The notes under the pieces: model-generated
What the model saw: the letters and a program-made list of their open reading frames with translations, nothing else
Database searches by the model: none
Told to the model about the DNA's origin: nothing
Program-made: the position numbers and the translations under genes
NCBI GenBank assembly: GCA_963703895.1
Contig: CAVPFX010000002.1
Location: forward strand, 1,178,001 to 1,242,000
Length of the DNA stretch: 64,000 nucleotides
From: VRUE01 sp963703895
GTDB taxonomy: Bacteria; Actinomycetota; Thermoleophilia; Solirubrobacterales; 70-9
Direction: 5' to 3'
Shown: one piece after another, positions 24,967-33,812 of the stretch
Layout of the letters: each line of letters opens with the position of its first letter
How positions within the stretch are numbered: position 1 is the first letter of the stretch

Positions 24967-27030
24967 ATGCTCGGGGTCGGGCGTTATCTGCTGGGGGTCG
25001 CGGAGCTTGGGCTGATCGTTGGGTGTGCCTGGCTTGGGGCGTCGGCGCTGCGTCGGCGGTTGATCCCTGGGCTGGACGGTGCGCCGGGTGCGCTGGCCAG
25101 CGTCGTGCTCGGGATAGCCGGCCTGATCTGGGCGGCAGAGCTTCTCGGAACCGTGGGTTGGTTCACGTCTCTTCCGTACCTCGTGGTGGTGATCATCTTC
25201 GGCGCCGGGCTCAGGTTGCGCTTGGGAGGAAGGCGGGGGGGTCCCTCCGACGCAGCGGCGTCCTCTTTTTCGCCCGACCCCCGCTCGCGGACAGCCGCCA
25301 ACTCCCCAGGCGAAAAACCCAGCAAGACGGAGGGACCCCCCCGCCTTCCTTCGCCTGCGACGCTGGTCGCCCTCGCGATAGCCGCGGTTGCGACCGTCCA
25401 TTTCGCCGCCGGGGTGAAGTTGCGGCTGTCTACGGGGATGACCGGGTTCGATTCGACTTGGTACCACGGGCCGTTTGCGGCGGGGTTTGCTCAGAGCGGC
25501 GATACGTGGGGGTTGCACTTCATCGCGCCGCAGTTCCTTGCCTGGTTCTACCCGGCAAATTCGGAAGTGCTGCATGCCGTGGGGATGGTTGCCTTCGGGC
25601 GGGACATCCTGTCGCCCTTGCTGAACCTCGGTTGGTTCGTGGGCTGCTTGGTTGCTGCTTGGTGCATCGGACGTCCGTATCGAGTTGCTCCCTGGTCGTT
25701 GGCGCTGGCTGCGATCGCTTTGAGTGTGCCGGCGTTGCATGACCAGGCAGGGGAGGCGCGCAACGACATCGTTGGGATCTTTTTCCTCCTTGCTGCCGTC
25801 GCGGTTGCTCTGGCCCAGCGCGAACGCAGTTCTACTCGCCAGTCAGGAACCGCGTTCGCGCTGGGCTCGGTGGCCGTTGTGGGTCTCGCGGCCGGAATGG
25901 CGGCTGGGACGAAGCTCAACTTCCTCCTGCCGGCAGCGGTCCTCGTGGTCGGCGTCGCGCTCGTCGCTCCTCGGGGGCGCCGCTGGCGCGCCCTCGTTGC
26001 TGGCGGGCTCGCCGCCCTGGCCGGCGGTGGCTACTGGTACCTGCGCAACCTCGCTCACACCGGCAACCCACTGCCCTGGGTCAAGCACCTCGGGCCGGTC
26101 ACGCTGCCGTCTCCAGAGCAGGCGCTGGGTGGACGCGAAGACCACAGCGCCTTCAGCTACCTGACCGACTGCTCGGTCTGGTCGGACTGGTTCCTGCCGG
26201 GCCTGCACCACGGCCTCACCATCTTCTGGCCACTCGCCCTGCTCCTCGCTATCGGCGGCCTGCTCCTCTGCCTCGGCCGCCGCGCCGACCCGATGCTCCG
26301 CGTCGCCGGAATCGTCGGCCTCGCAGCAGCTCTCGCCTGGCTGATCGCCCCAACCTCCGCCTCCGGCCCAGACGGCATGCCCCGCGGCTTCGAGTCGGGC
26401 CTCCGCTACCTAGCCCCAGCACTTGTGCTCGGCTTGGCCCTGCTCCCGGTCGTCCTGCATCGACGGCTACGCGGAGCCAGTGCGGGGAGCCCCCCGGACG
26501 GGCGGATACTCAAAGCGCCGCGCCAATTGGCGCGGCGCTTGGACGGCCGGGGGGCTCCCCGCACTGGCTTGGCCATCGTGGTCGTCCTTGCGGTGATCGC
26601 GATCGGTTACCCAGTCCAACGTCACTACCTGGAGAACCGCTACGCCAACCCCAGCTTCACCACCCCGGGCCTCAACGCCGCCTTCCAGTGGGCCCAGGGC
26701 ATCGCCAACGCCCGCATCGCCACCACCGGCACCCGCCAGTACCCCCTCTACGGCCGCGACCTCAGCAACGAGGTCGACTACATCGGCGAAGAGCGACCCC
26801 ACGGCGGCTTCACCGCCCCGACGACCTGCCGTCAGTGGCGTCGACTCTTGGACCAGGGCCACTACGACTACGTCGTCACCTCACGCGACCGCATAGAGCC
26901 GGGAAAGACGACCTATCCGGAGACGACTCGCTGGACAGAGGGCCCCGGGGCAACCGTGATCTTGCGCGAACCGCCAACTACGGTGTTTCGCCTAACCGCT
27001 GCAGCGAATCCCTCGGCTTGCCCGCGCTGA
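24967..27030 (+). CDS. GT-C-like polytopic membrane protein carrying three palindromic inserts
   Basis: 687 residues with about a dozen membrane helices. The large first external loop has GFDSTWYHGPFAAGF with an acidic residue, and DQAGEARNDIVGIFFLLA resembles the second conserved loop of GT-C mannosyl/arabinosyl transferases. The C-terminal soluble part (about residues 560-687) contains YEQ-like loops without a known signature. Three inverted-repeat elements lie inside the coding sequence and keep the frame open: 25228-25349, 25813-25866 and 26475-26569. All three encode hydrophilic segments between membrane helices. The start abuts the murJ stop. Confidence 0.75.
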   Translation: MLGVGRYLLGVAELGLIVGCAWLGASALRRRLIPGLDGAPGALASVVLGIAGLIWAAELLGTVGWFTSLPYLVVVIIFGAGLRLRLGGRRGGPSDAAASSFSPDPRSRTAANSPGEKPSKTEGPPRLPSPATLVALAIAAVATVHFAAGVKLRLSTGMTGFDSTWYHGPFAAGFAQSGDTWGLHFIAPQFLAWFYPANSEVLHAVGMVAFGRDILSPLLNLGWFVGCLVAAWCIGRPYRVAPWSLALAAIALSVPALHDQAGEARNDIVGIFFLLAAVAVALAQRERSSTRQSGTAFALGSVAVVGLAAGMAAGTKLNFLLPAAVLVVGVALVAPRGRRWRALVAGGLAALAGGGYWYLRNLAHTGNPLPWVKHLGPVTLPSPEQALGGREDHSAFSYLTDCSVWSDWFLPGLHHGLTIFWPLALLLAIGGLLLCLGRRADPMLRVAGIVGLAAALAWLIAPTSASGPDGMPRGFESGLRYLAPALVLGLALLPVVLHRRLRGASAGSPPDGRILKAPRQLARRLDGRGAPRTGLAIVVVLAVIAIGYPVQRHYLENRYANPSFTTPGLNAAFQWAQGIANARIATTGTRQYPLYGRDLSNEVDYIGEERPHGGFTAPTTCRQWRRLLDQGHYDYVVTSRDRIEPGKTTYPETTRWTEGPGATVILREPPTTVFRLTAAANPSACPR
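25228..25349. repeat. in-gene inverted repeat with 22-bp arms
   Basis: Perfect 22-bp arms, 25228-25249 (beginning GGAAGGCGGGGGGG and ending TCCCTCCG) and 25328-25349. The interior carries a second complementary pair, TTTTTCGCC near 25266 and GGCGAAAAA near 25309. The element at 63218-63333 has the same nested TTTTTCG/CGAAAAA plan with different outer arms. It encodes a hydrophilic Gly/Pro/Ser-rich loop in the membrane protein. Confidence 0.85.
25813..25866. repeat. in-gene inverted repeat with 15-bp arms, 54 bp
   Basis: GCCCAGCGCGAACGC (25813-25827) and its exact reverse complement (25852-25866) enclose 24 bases that contain a weaker GTTC/GAAC pair. The total of 54 bp equals 18 codons, encoding a charged/polar piece (QRERSSTRQSGTAFALG region) between two membrane helices. 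Confidence 0.75.
26475..26569. repeat. in-gene inverted repeat with 28-bp central palindrome
   Basis: Outer arms of 23 bp (26475-26497 and 26547-26569) are perfect. The centre (26513-26540) is a perfect 28-bp palindrome, AAGCGCCGCGCCAA and its complement, with AATT in the middle. It is flanked on the left by ACGGGCGGATACTCA and on the right by GGACGG. The element at 38030-38117 has the same flanks and a 28-bp palindrome of different sequence, in the opposite orientation. Confidence 0.9.
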
Positions 27031-27034
27031 CGGG

Positions 27035-27617
27035 CTAGCGGCGCCAGAAGTACCGCTTGATGCGGCGATCGGGCAGGTACCAAACCACCTTGTGCCAGCC
27101 GACGATGTTGCTGGTTACCTTGTTGACGTAGAGGACTTCGGGGGCGGCTACCTGTTCGTAAGCGCAGATGCGACGGCCGGTCGGGAAGACCACGCAAACC
27201 GCATAGCTGACTTCCCGAGGACTGCGAAAGAAGGCACCGACCCTGGCCCGGTGGGCGCATTCGCGTGCCGGCGTTGCCCTTTTCGAGAGTCCGCAGGCAA
27301 CGTAGGCGGTGTAGCGAGCTGGCGCGGGCACTTCTTCGGGCACGGCCGGCGGCACCGGCACCGAGGGCGGGGGAGAAGCCGACGTCGAGCAGGGGCAGGG
27401 CAGGAGCTCGCAGGCGACGCCATCGCTGTCGCCGTCGAGGTTGTAGGGGTCGCCCGGCAGGAGGTATTCCTGCGCTTCGGCTTGGCTGGAGAAATCGGCG
27501 CAGTCGTAATCGAGGGCACGCGCCGCAGGGGGGTCTGAGAATCCGCCTCCGGAGAGAAGAACGACCGAGAGCAGAAGCGCCAGCAGGAGGAAGGTCGCGA
27601 GCCGTCTGATCGCGCAA
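27035..27617 (-). CDS. secreted excalibur-domain protein, probable +1 frameshift near the start
   Basis: The minus-strand frame ending at 27035 encodes a hydrophobic signal segment (LATFLLLALLLSVVLLSGGG), then an excalibur calcium-binding motif (DYDCADFSSQAEAQEYL, then DPYNLDGDSDGVACE), a Pro-rich linker and a C-terminal domain of about 90 residues ending in YLPDRRIKRYFWRR, with several Cys that could pair. This frame has no ATG, GTG or TTG before the signal segment. A TTG at 27617 in the neighbouring frame would join it if one base near 27602-27606 is extra. Likely exported and cell-surface; function unknown. Confidence 0.65.
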
Positions 27618-27708
27618 GGGTAACTACTGAGTTCGATCTCGGTACGCGCGCCGGAGCGCCCCCGCAGTCAAACGCGTTCGCCCGTCGGCCATACTGCGCC
27701 TCCGCGAC

Positions 27709-29501
<1,793 letters not shown>

Positions 29502-29502
<1 letters not shown>

Positions 29503-29575
29503 GGAGTCGGGCACCCCAGCCAAAACGCTCGGCGGGAGCCTCGCTGGAGTGTTTTGGCAGGGGTGCCCGACTCCC
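29502..29575. repeat. hairpin element, CCAAAAC/GTTTTGG family (copy A)
   Basis: Outer arms of 16 bp (29502-29517, GGGAGTCGGGCACCCC, and 29560-29575), then the family arms CCAAAAC (29520-29526) and GTTTTGG (29551-29557) around a 24-base core beginning GCTCGGCGGGAGCC. It starts on the lepA stop codon. Copies B (30531) and C (48980) share the core but have different outer arms. Confidence 0.92.
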
Positions 29576-29607
29576 TTTCATCAACCCTCACCTCACTGCC
29601 ACTAGTG

Positions 29608-29644
29608 CGAGAAGCAAGCTGCCACCAGCACGAGAAGCAAGCTG
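29608..29644. repeat. short direct repeat, 14 bp with 23-bp period
   Basis: CGAGAAGCAAGCTG occurs at 29608-29621 and again at 29631-29644 in the leader before the hadA-like gene. Only two units are present. A regulatory meaning is not evident. Confidence 0.5.
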
Positions 29645-29688
29645 GCCAGACGACCAGGGCTGGAGAGCGTCTCTAGACTGCCGCGACC

Positions 29689-30129
29689 ATGAGCGTAAAG
29701 ACTGAGGCAATAGGCAAGGAATGGCCCGCTACGACTTACGAGGTGGGCAAGGAGAAGATCGGCGAGTACGCGACGGTGGTGGGGCTCGAGAACCCCGTCT
29801 ACTTCGATCGGGAGGCCGCCAGGGCCGCCGGTTATCGCGACGTCGTTGCGCCGCCGATGTTCGCCGTCGTCTACAGCTCGCCCGCGGTTGGGCCGGCGAT
29901 GTTCGACCCGGACGTCGGCATGAACTTCGCCGCGATGGTGCACGGCGGCCAGGAATTCGAGTGGGGCGAGCCGGCCTGCTCGGGAGACGAGATCACGACC
30001 ACGGCCAAGTGCCTGGACATCTCCGAGAAGGACGGCAAGGGCTTCTACATCTTCGAGACAAATGCGGTGAACCAGAACGGGGATCAGGTCGCCAAGGGCA
30101 CCTGGACCCTGATCGTGAGGGGGGTCTGA
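29689..30129 (+). CDS. HadA-like FAS1-type dehydratase domain protein
   Basis: 146-residue hot-dog-fold protein of the MaoC N-terminal/FAS1-like dehydratase type: FDREAARAAGYRDVVAPPMFAVV, then VHGGQEFEWGEPACSGDEI. By analogy with mycobacterial HadA it would be the non-catalytic subunit that holds the acyl chain while the partner protein, encoded one base downstream of its stop, provides the catalytic Asp/His. Together they would form a (R)-3-hydroxyacyl-ACP dehydratase of type II fatty acid synthesis. Confidence 0.85.
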   Translation: MSVKTEAIGKEWPATTYEVGKEKIGEYATVVGLENPVYFDREAARAAGYRDVVAPPMFAVVYSSPAVGPAMFDPDVGMNFAAMVHGGQEFEWGEPACSGDEITTTAKCLDISEKDGKGFYIFETNAVNQNGDQVAKGTWTLIVRGV

Positions 30130-30130
30130 G

Positions 30131-30523
30131 ATGGCGGACTTGAACATTGGGGACTCGATCCCCGAGCTGAGGGTGACTCCGGACAAGTACCTGCCGCACC
30201 GCTACGCGGGCGCTTCAGGCGACTTCAACCCGATCCACATCGATCCCGAGTTCGCCAAGGCGGTCGGCCTGCCCAACACGATCCTGCACGGCCTCTACAT
30301 GATGGGCCTCACCTCGCGGGCGGCTATGGACGTCGCCGACGGCGATCCGAAGGCGCTGAAAAGGCTCTCGGTGCAGTTCCGTGGCATGGGGGCTCCCGAG
30401 ACCGAGATCGTCGTTAGCGGCACGGTCAAGTCGGCTGACGGCGACACGGTGGTCATCGACACGGTTGCTGCGCAGGGTGAGAATCAGACGATTCGCAATG
30501 CCGAGGCGGAAATTCAGCTCTAG
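30131..30523 (+). CDS. HadB-like MaoC dehydratase
   Basis: 130 residues. The hydratase-2 motif is visible as YAGASGDFNPIHIDPEFAKAVG, with catalytic Asp in GDFNPIH and the following His, then LPNTILHGLYMMGLTSRA. It is the catalytic partner of the upstream HadA-like subunit (1-base spacing), expected to dehydrate 3-hydroxyacyl-ACP. In mycobacteria such pairs work on long chains; the chain length here is unknown. Confidence 0.87.
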   Translation: MADLNIGDSIPELRVTPDKYLPHRYAGASGDFNPIHIDPEFAKAVGLPNTILHGLYMMGLTSRAAMDVADGDPKALKRLSVQFRGMGAPETEIVVSGTVKSADGDTVVIDTVAAQGENQTIRNAEAEIQL

Positions 30524-30530
30524 GCGGTAG

Positions 30531-30606
30531 GGAGTGTCAGGTGGGTCTCCCAAAACGCTCGGCGGGAGCCTCGCTTGAGTGTTTTGGGAGACCCACCTGA
30601 CACTCC
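30531..30606. repeat. hairpin element, CCAAAAC/GTTTTGG family (copy B)
   Basis: Perfect 26-bp arms (30531-30556, GGAGTGTCAGGTGGGTCTCC then CAAAAC, and 30581-30606) around a 24-base core that is identical to copy A except for one base. Starts 8 bases after the hadB-like stop codon. Could terminate transcription before hrcA, although there is no T-run after the stem. Confidence 0.93.
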
Positions 30607-30622
30607 TCCTAGACTCCAGGGC

Positions 30623-31645
30623 ATGCTTTCGCCGCGGCAGGAGCTCATTCTCAAGCTGGTCGTTGACGCGTACCTTGCGTCGGGGAAGCCCGTGCCCTCG
30701 AAAGAGATTGCTGAGCAGCCTCCGGTCGAGTGGGGGCCATCCACGGTTCGGGCGGAGCTGGCTGCGCTCGAGGCGGCTGGGTATTTGACGCATCCGCATA
30801 CGTCTGCCGGGCGGGTGCCGACTGAGATGGGTTACCGCCGCCACGTCGACGCGATGATGGCTGCCGGGGGACCGCCGGCTGAGAGCTCTGTCGAGTTGGA
30901 GCTGCGACGGGAGATCGATGCCGCTATGCGGGAGACAACCGCGGCGCTGGCCCAGGTCACGGATTTGATGGCGCTGGTGACAGCGCCGCCGGAGACCGTG
31001 GAGGCGACGATTCACCGGGTCGAGGTGCTGCGCCTGCAGCCGACCCGGGTGATGGTGGTGGCGATCGCCTCCAACGGTGCGGTCGCCAAGCGCGTCTTCG
31101 ATTTCCCGGGACCTGTCGATCCCGGCCTGGTCGAGTGGGCCTCGAGCTACCTCAACGAGCAGCTCGCCGGCATGGGCCTCGGCGCCCGCATGATCGCCAG
31201 CCGGCTCGCCGATCCCGAGCTGGGCCCGGCCGAGGCCGAGTTCATCGCCACGCTGGGCGCCGCCTTCACCGAGCTCGAGCGAGAGGAGTCGGCCGACACC
31301 CTCTACACCGAGGGCGCCGCGCGCCTGCTCTCCGAAGCCCACTTCGCCGACCTGCCCCGCGCCGACAGGCTGATGACCGCGCTGGAGGAGCGGGCGACGC
31401 TGCTCGCGATGTTGCGCTCGACCCTCGACCAGCGCTCGGTCTTCCTCTGGATCGGCGGCGAGAACCCGCGTCCCGAGCTGCGCTCGGTCAGCGTCGTCGG
31501 CGCCAACTACGGCCTCGCCCACCGCAACCTCGGTGCGGTTGGCGTGGTCGGGCCGCTGCGCATGGATTACGCAACCGCGATCGCCTCGGTCCGCGGCGCC
31601 GCCCGCGAGCTCTCTCGCTATTGCGAGACGGTCTACGACGGCTAG
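30623..31645 (+). CDS. hrcA: heat-inducible transcription repressor HrcA
   Basis: 340 residues. N-terminal winged helix: MLSPRQELILKLVVDAYLAS, SKEIAE, WGPSTVRAELAALEAAGYLTHPHTSAGRVPTE. GAF-like middle, dimerisation insert and C-terminal region (VSVVGANYGLAHRNLGAVGVVGPLRMDYATAIASV) are complete. HrcA represses groE/dnaK-type operons by binding CIRCE elements. No CIRCE sequence was seen in front of this gene. First gene of hrcA-dnaJ-prmA. ATG 30623 is fixed by the conserved LSPRQ start. Confidence 0.97.
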   Translation: MLSPRQELILKLVVDAYLASGKPVPSKEIAEQPPVEWGPSTVRAELAALEAAGYLTHPHTSAGRVPTEMGYRRHVDAMMAAGGPPAESSVELELRREIDAAMRETTAALAQVTDLMALVTAPPETVEATIHRVEVLRLQPTRVMVVAIASNGAVAKRVFDFPGPVDPGLVEWASSYLNEQLAGMGLGARMIASRLADPELGPAEAEFIATLGAAFTELEREESADTLYTEGAARLLSEAHFADLPRADRLMTALEERATLLAMLRSTLDQRSVFLWIGGENPRPELRSVSVVGANYGLAHRNLGAVGVVGPLRMDYATAIASVRGAARELSRYCETVYDG

Positions 31646-31648
31646 TCG

Positions 31649-32320
31649 ATGGCGGGCGACTACTACGAGCTGCTCGGCGTCGAGCGCGGAGCTTCCGAGG
31701 CGGAGCTGAAGCGCGCCTTCCGCAAGCTCGCTCGCGAGCTGCACCCCGACGTCAACGCCCACGACCCCGAGGCCGAAAAGAAGTTCAAGGCGGCTGCCGA
31801 GGCCTACGAGGTTCTCTCCGACCCGGAGCAGCGCCAGATCTATGACCGCTACGGCCAGGATGGCCTGCGTCAGGGCGGCTTCCCCCCCGGCGGCGGCGCG
31901 GGCTTCGGCTCGATCGAGGATCTGCTCGGCGCCGTCTTCGGCGGTGCTTTCGGCTTCGAGGTGCGACGCGGGCCGATGCGGGGCCAGGACCTGATGCACG
32001 CGGTCGAGATCACCGCCGTGCAGGCAATGTTGGGGGCGAGCATCAAAATCCCCAGTCACGAGGGGGAGCGAGAGATCGAGCTGCCTTCCGGCGTCCAGCA
32101 CGGCACCCAGTTCGCCCTGCGCGGGCACGGCCTGCCCGGCGCCAACGGTGGTCCGCCGGGCGACCTGCGCATCGTCATCCACGTCATCGTCCCCAGCGAC
32201 CTATCGGACGAGCAGCGCGAGCTGGCCGAAAAGCTCGAGGCATCGCTGGAGCCGCGCAACCTGCGTTCCGACGATGGCGACGAGGGCTTCATCTCCCGCA
32301 TGCGCCGGGCTTTCGGTTGA
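31649..32320 (+). CDS. dnaJ: DnaJ-family co-chaperone lacking the zinc-finger domain
   Basis: 223 residues. J domain at 1-70 with LHPDVNAHDPEA containing the HPD tripeptide, a Gly/Phe-rich linker (GGFPPGGGAGFGS), then the C-terminal beta domain (GQDLMHAVEITAVQAMLGASIKIP, LPSGVQHGTQFALRGHGLPG, GDLRIVIHVIVPSDLSDEQRELAEKL). The four CxxCxGxG repeats of type A DnaJ are absent and the substrate-binding part is shortened (typical DnaJ about 370 residues). It should still stimulate DnaK through HPD. It lies 3 bases after hrcA and overlaps prmA by 4. Confidence 0.9.
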   Translation: MAGDYYELLGVERGASEAELKRAFRKLARELHPDVNAHDPEAEKKFKAAAEAYEVLSDPEQRQIYDRYGQDGLRQGGFPPGGGAGFGSIEDLLGAVFGGAFGFEVRRGPMRGQDLMHAVEITAVQAMLGASIKIPSHEGEREIELPSGVQHGTQFALRGHGLPGANGGPPGDLRIVIHVIVPSDLSDEQRELAEKLEASLEPRNLRSDDGDEGFISRMRRAFG

Positions 32321-33192
32321 TCCGACTCGCCGTCCGCTGCTCGCCTGAGCAGGCCGAGATCGTCCTCGCCGAGCTGACCGTCCTTGCGCCCAACGGGGTC
32401 GAGGAGGAGCAGGGGCCGGACTACGTCGAGTACGCGATCTACGGCGGCGAGGGCGAGCTGCCGGAGCTGGGCGAGATCGAGGTGGCGGCCGGCGACGGCC
32501 TGGTCGAGGTTGTGGCGACCGAGGTCCCCGACGACTGGGCCGATCGCTGGCAGGACTTCCACAAACCGCTGCTGGTAGGCGAGCGCCTCTGGCTGCGCCC
32601 TTCCTGGGAGGAGCCGCGCGAGGACACCGTGGACCTCGTCGTCGACCCCGGCCGCGCCTTCGGCACCGGCGCCCACCCAACGACGCGGCTCTGCCTCGAA
32701 CTGCTGCTCGATCTCGCGGAAGCCGGCGAGGCAAGCGGCCCGCTCACCGACTTGGGCACTGGCTCCGGCGTCCTCGCGATCGCAGCAGCCAAGCTCGGCT
32801 GGGATCCAGTCAGCGGCTACGACCACGAGAAGCCTTCGATCGAGGCAGCGGGAGCCAACGCCAAGATCAACGGCGTCTCGCTGGAGCTCGAACACCGCAA
32901 CCTCCGCGAGTCCCTTCCCGAGCTCGCGCCGACCGTCGTGGCCAACATGACCGCGCCGGTCTTGAAGGCGGTCGCAGAGAGGCTGAAAGGTGAGGGAAGC
33001 CCGGGGAGGGTCTCCCGGAGCAACAGCGGGGAGGCTCCGGGAGACCCTCCCCGGGCTTCCGCAACGTTGATCCTCTCCGGCCTCCTCCACAGCGAGCTCG
33101 ATGCCACCGCCGCTGTGTTTGCTCCAGTCGGTTTCGCCGAGGTGGATCGGCGCTTGCAGGGAGACTGGGCCGCACTCCTGCTCCGAGGTTGA
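32317..33192 (+). CDS. prmA: ribosomal protein L11 methyltransferase with an in-frame palindromic insert
   Basis: 291 residues. Class I SAM methyltransferase that trimethylates L11: DPGRAFGTGAHPTTRLCLELL, LTDLGTGSGVLAIAAAKLG, and the product-binding VVANMTAPVLKAVAERL. Between that helix and the next strand (ATLILSGLL) there are 22 extra residues (GSPGRVSRSNSGEAP then GDPPRAS) encoded exactly by the 66-bp palindrome at 32995-33060. The usual family has only a short turn there. Start TTG 32317 overlaps the dnaJ stop. The enzyme is probably still folded, as the insert is at a surface turn. Confidence 0.93.
   Translation: MIRLAVRCSPEQAEIVLAELTVLAPNGVEEEQGPDYVEYAIYGGEGELPELGEIEVAAGDGLVEVVATEVPDDWADRWQDFHKPLLVGERLWLRPSWEEPREDTVDLVVDPGRAFGTGAHPTTRLCLELLLDLAEAGEASGPLTDLGTGSGVLAIAAAKLGWDPVSGYDHEKPSIEAAGANAKINGVSLELEHRNLRESLPELAPTVVANMTAPVLKAVAERLKGEGSPGRVSRSNSGEAPGDPPRASATLILSGLLHSELDATAAVFAPVGFAEVDRRLQGDWAALLLRG
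32995..33060. repeat. 66-bp in-frame palindromic element in prmA
   Basis: Perfect 27-bp arms (32995-33021 and 33034-33060) around a 12-base loop AACAGCGGGGAG. The inner 12 bp of each arm (GTCTCCCGGAGC) and the loop are shared with the trpA element at 45913-45978, where the loop appears as its reverse complement. The outer arms differ at four positions, each matched on the other arm. Length 66 = 22 codons, so the prmA frame is kept. Confidence 0.96.
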
Positions 33193-33193
33193 T

Positions 33194-33230
33194 TGGCGAC
33201 TTATGCGTCATATAGGCGCATAAGTCGCCA
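33194..33230. repeat. solo copy of the GGCGACTTATGCG palindrome
   Basis: TGGCGACTTATGCG (33194-33207) and CGCATAAGTCGCCA (33217-33230) are perfect 14-bp arms around TCATATAGG. It begins 2 bases after the prmA stop. The same palindrome, with loop CCGTATGGA, contains the start codons of the DUF559/AbiEi-type gene at 54.1 kb. Here only a six-codon reading frame follows its ATG. It may be a nonautonomous copy, a binding site for the DUF559 protein, or a remnant of a lost gene. Confidence 0.9.
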
Positions 33231-33262
33231 GGACTTCGGGTCCACCGCTATGTTTCCCGGCG

Positions 33263-33748
33263 ATGCTCGCGACGATCGTCGATCCCGGCTACAAGTTCGC
33301 CCTCTTCCTGCACATCCTCGCGGTAGTGCTGGCGTTCGGGCCGACCTTTGGCTACGGGTTCTTCTTCTCGGTCGCGCCGCAGTTCCCCCGTGCCACACCG
33401 GCGATCATCGCCGGTGTGCAGAAGGTCGATCGCTACCTGGTCACCCCCGGGATGATCGTCCTGCTGGTGGCGGGTATCTACCTGCAGACCGACGGCGACT
33501 GGGATGCCAGCGCGGCATTCCTCAGCGTCGGGTACCTGGCGATCATCTCGCTCTTCGCCCTTCAGGGTGCCTTCTTCAAGCCGCAGACGCGCAAGGCAAG
33601 GGAGCTGGCCGAACGCGACCTGAAGGCGGGTGACACGCTCAGCGATGAGTTCAACGCGGTGAGCGAACGGCTCAGCAAGGTGGGAGGACTCGCCGGCCTG
33701 ATCGTCGTCGTGACCATCTTCTTCATGACGTACAAGCCGTTCCTCTAG
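33263..33748 (+). CDS. DUF2269-type integral membrane protein
   Basis: 161 residues with four hydrophobic segments: KFALFLHILAVVLAFGPTFG (residues 11-30, with the family-typical LHI-A---GPTF), VTPGMIVLLVAGIYL, AFLSVGYLAIISLFAL and LAGLIVVVTIFFMTYKPFL at the end. This matches predicted membrane proteins of the DUF2269 type with no known function. It lies between the solo palindrome and murI. Confidence 0.7.
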   Translation: MLATIVDPGYKFALFLHILAVVLAFGPTFGYGFFFSVAPQFPRATPAIIAGVQKVDRYLVTPGMIVLLVAGIYLQTDGDWDASAAFLSVGYLAIISLFALQGAFFKPQTRKARELAERDLKAGDTLSDEFNAVSERLSKVGGLAGLIVVVTIFFMTYKPFL

Positions 33749-33812
33749 GCGCGGCGCCCTGACGGATCCAAACGGCACCGGCCGCCCGCTCGACGCCTCG
33801 CTGCCGATCGCG

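Noticed and set aside
27092..27538. Plus-strand frame over the excalibur gene
   Set aside because: Its product is Arg/Gly-rich without motifs, while the minus strand encodes a signal peptide and a recognisable calcium-binding motif.
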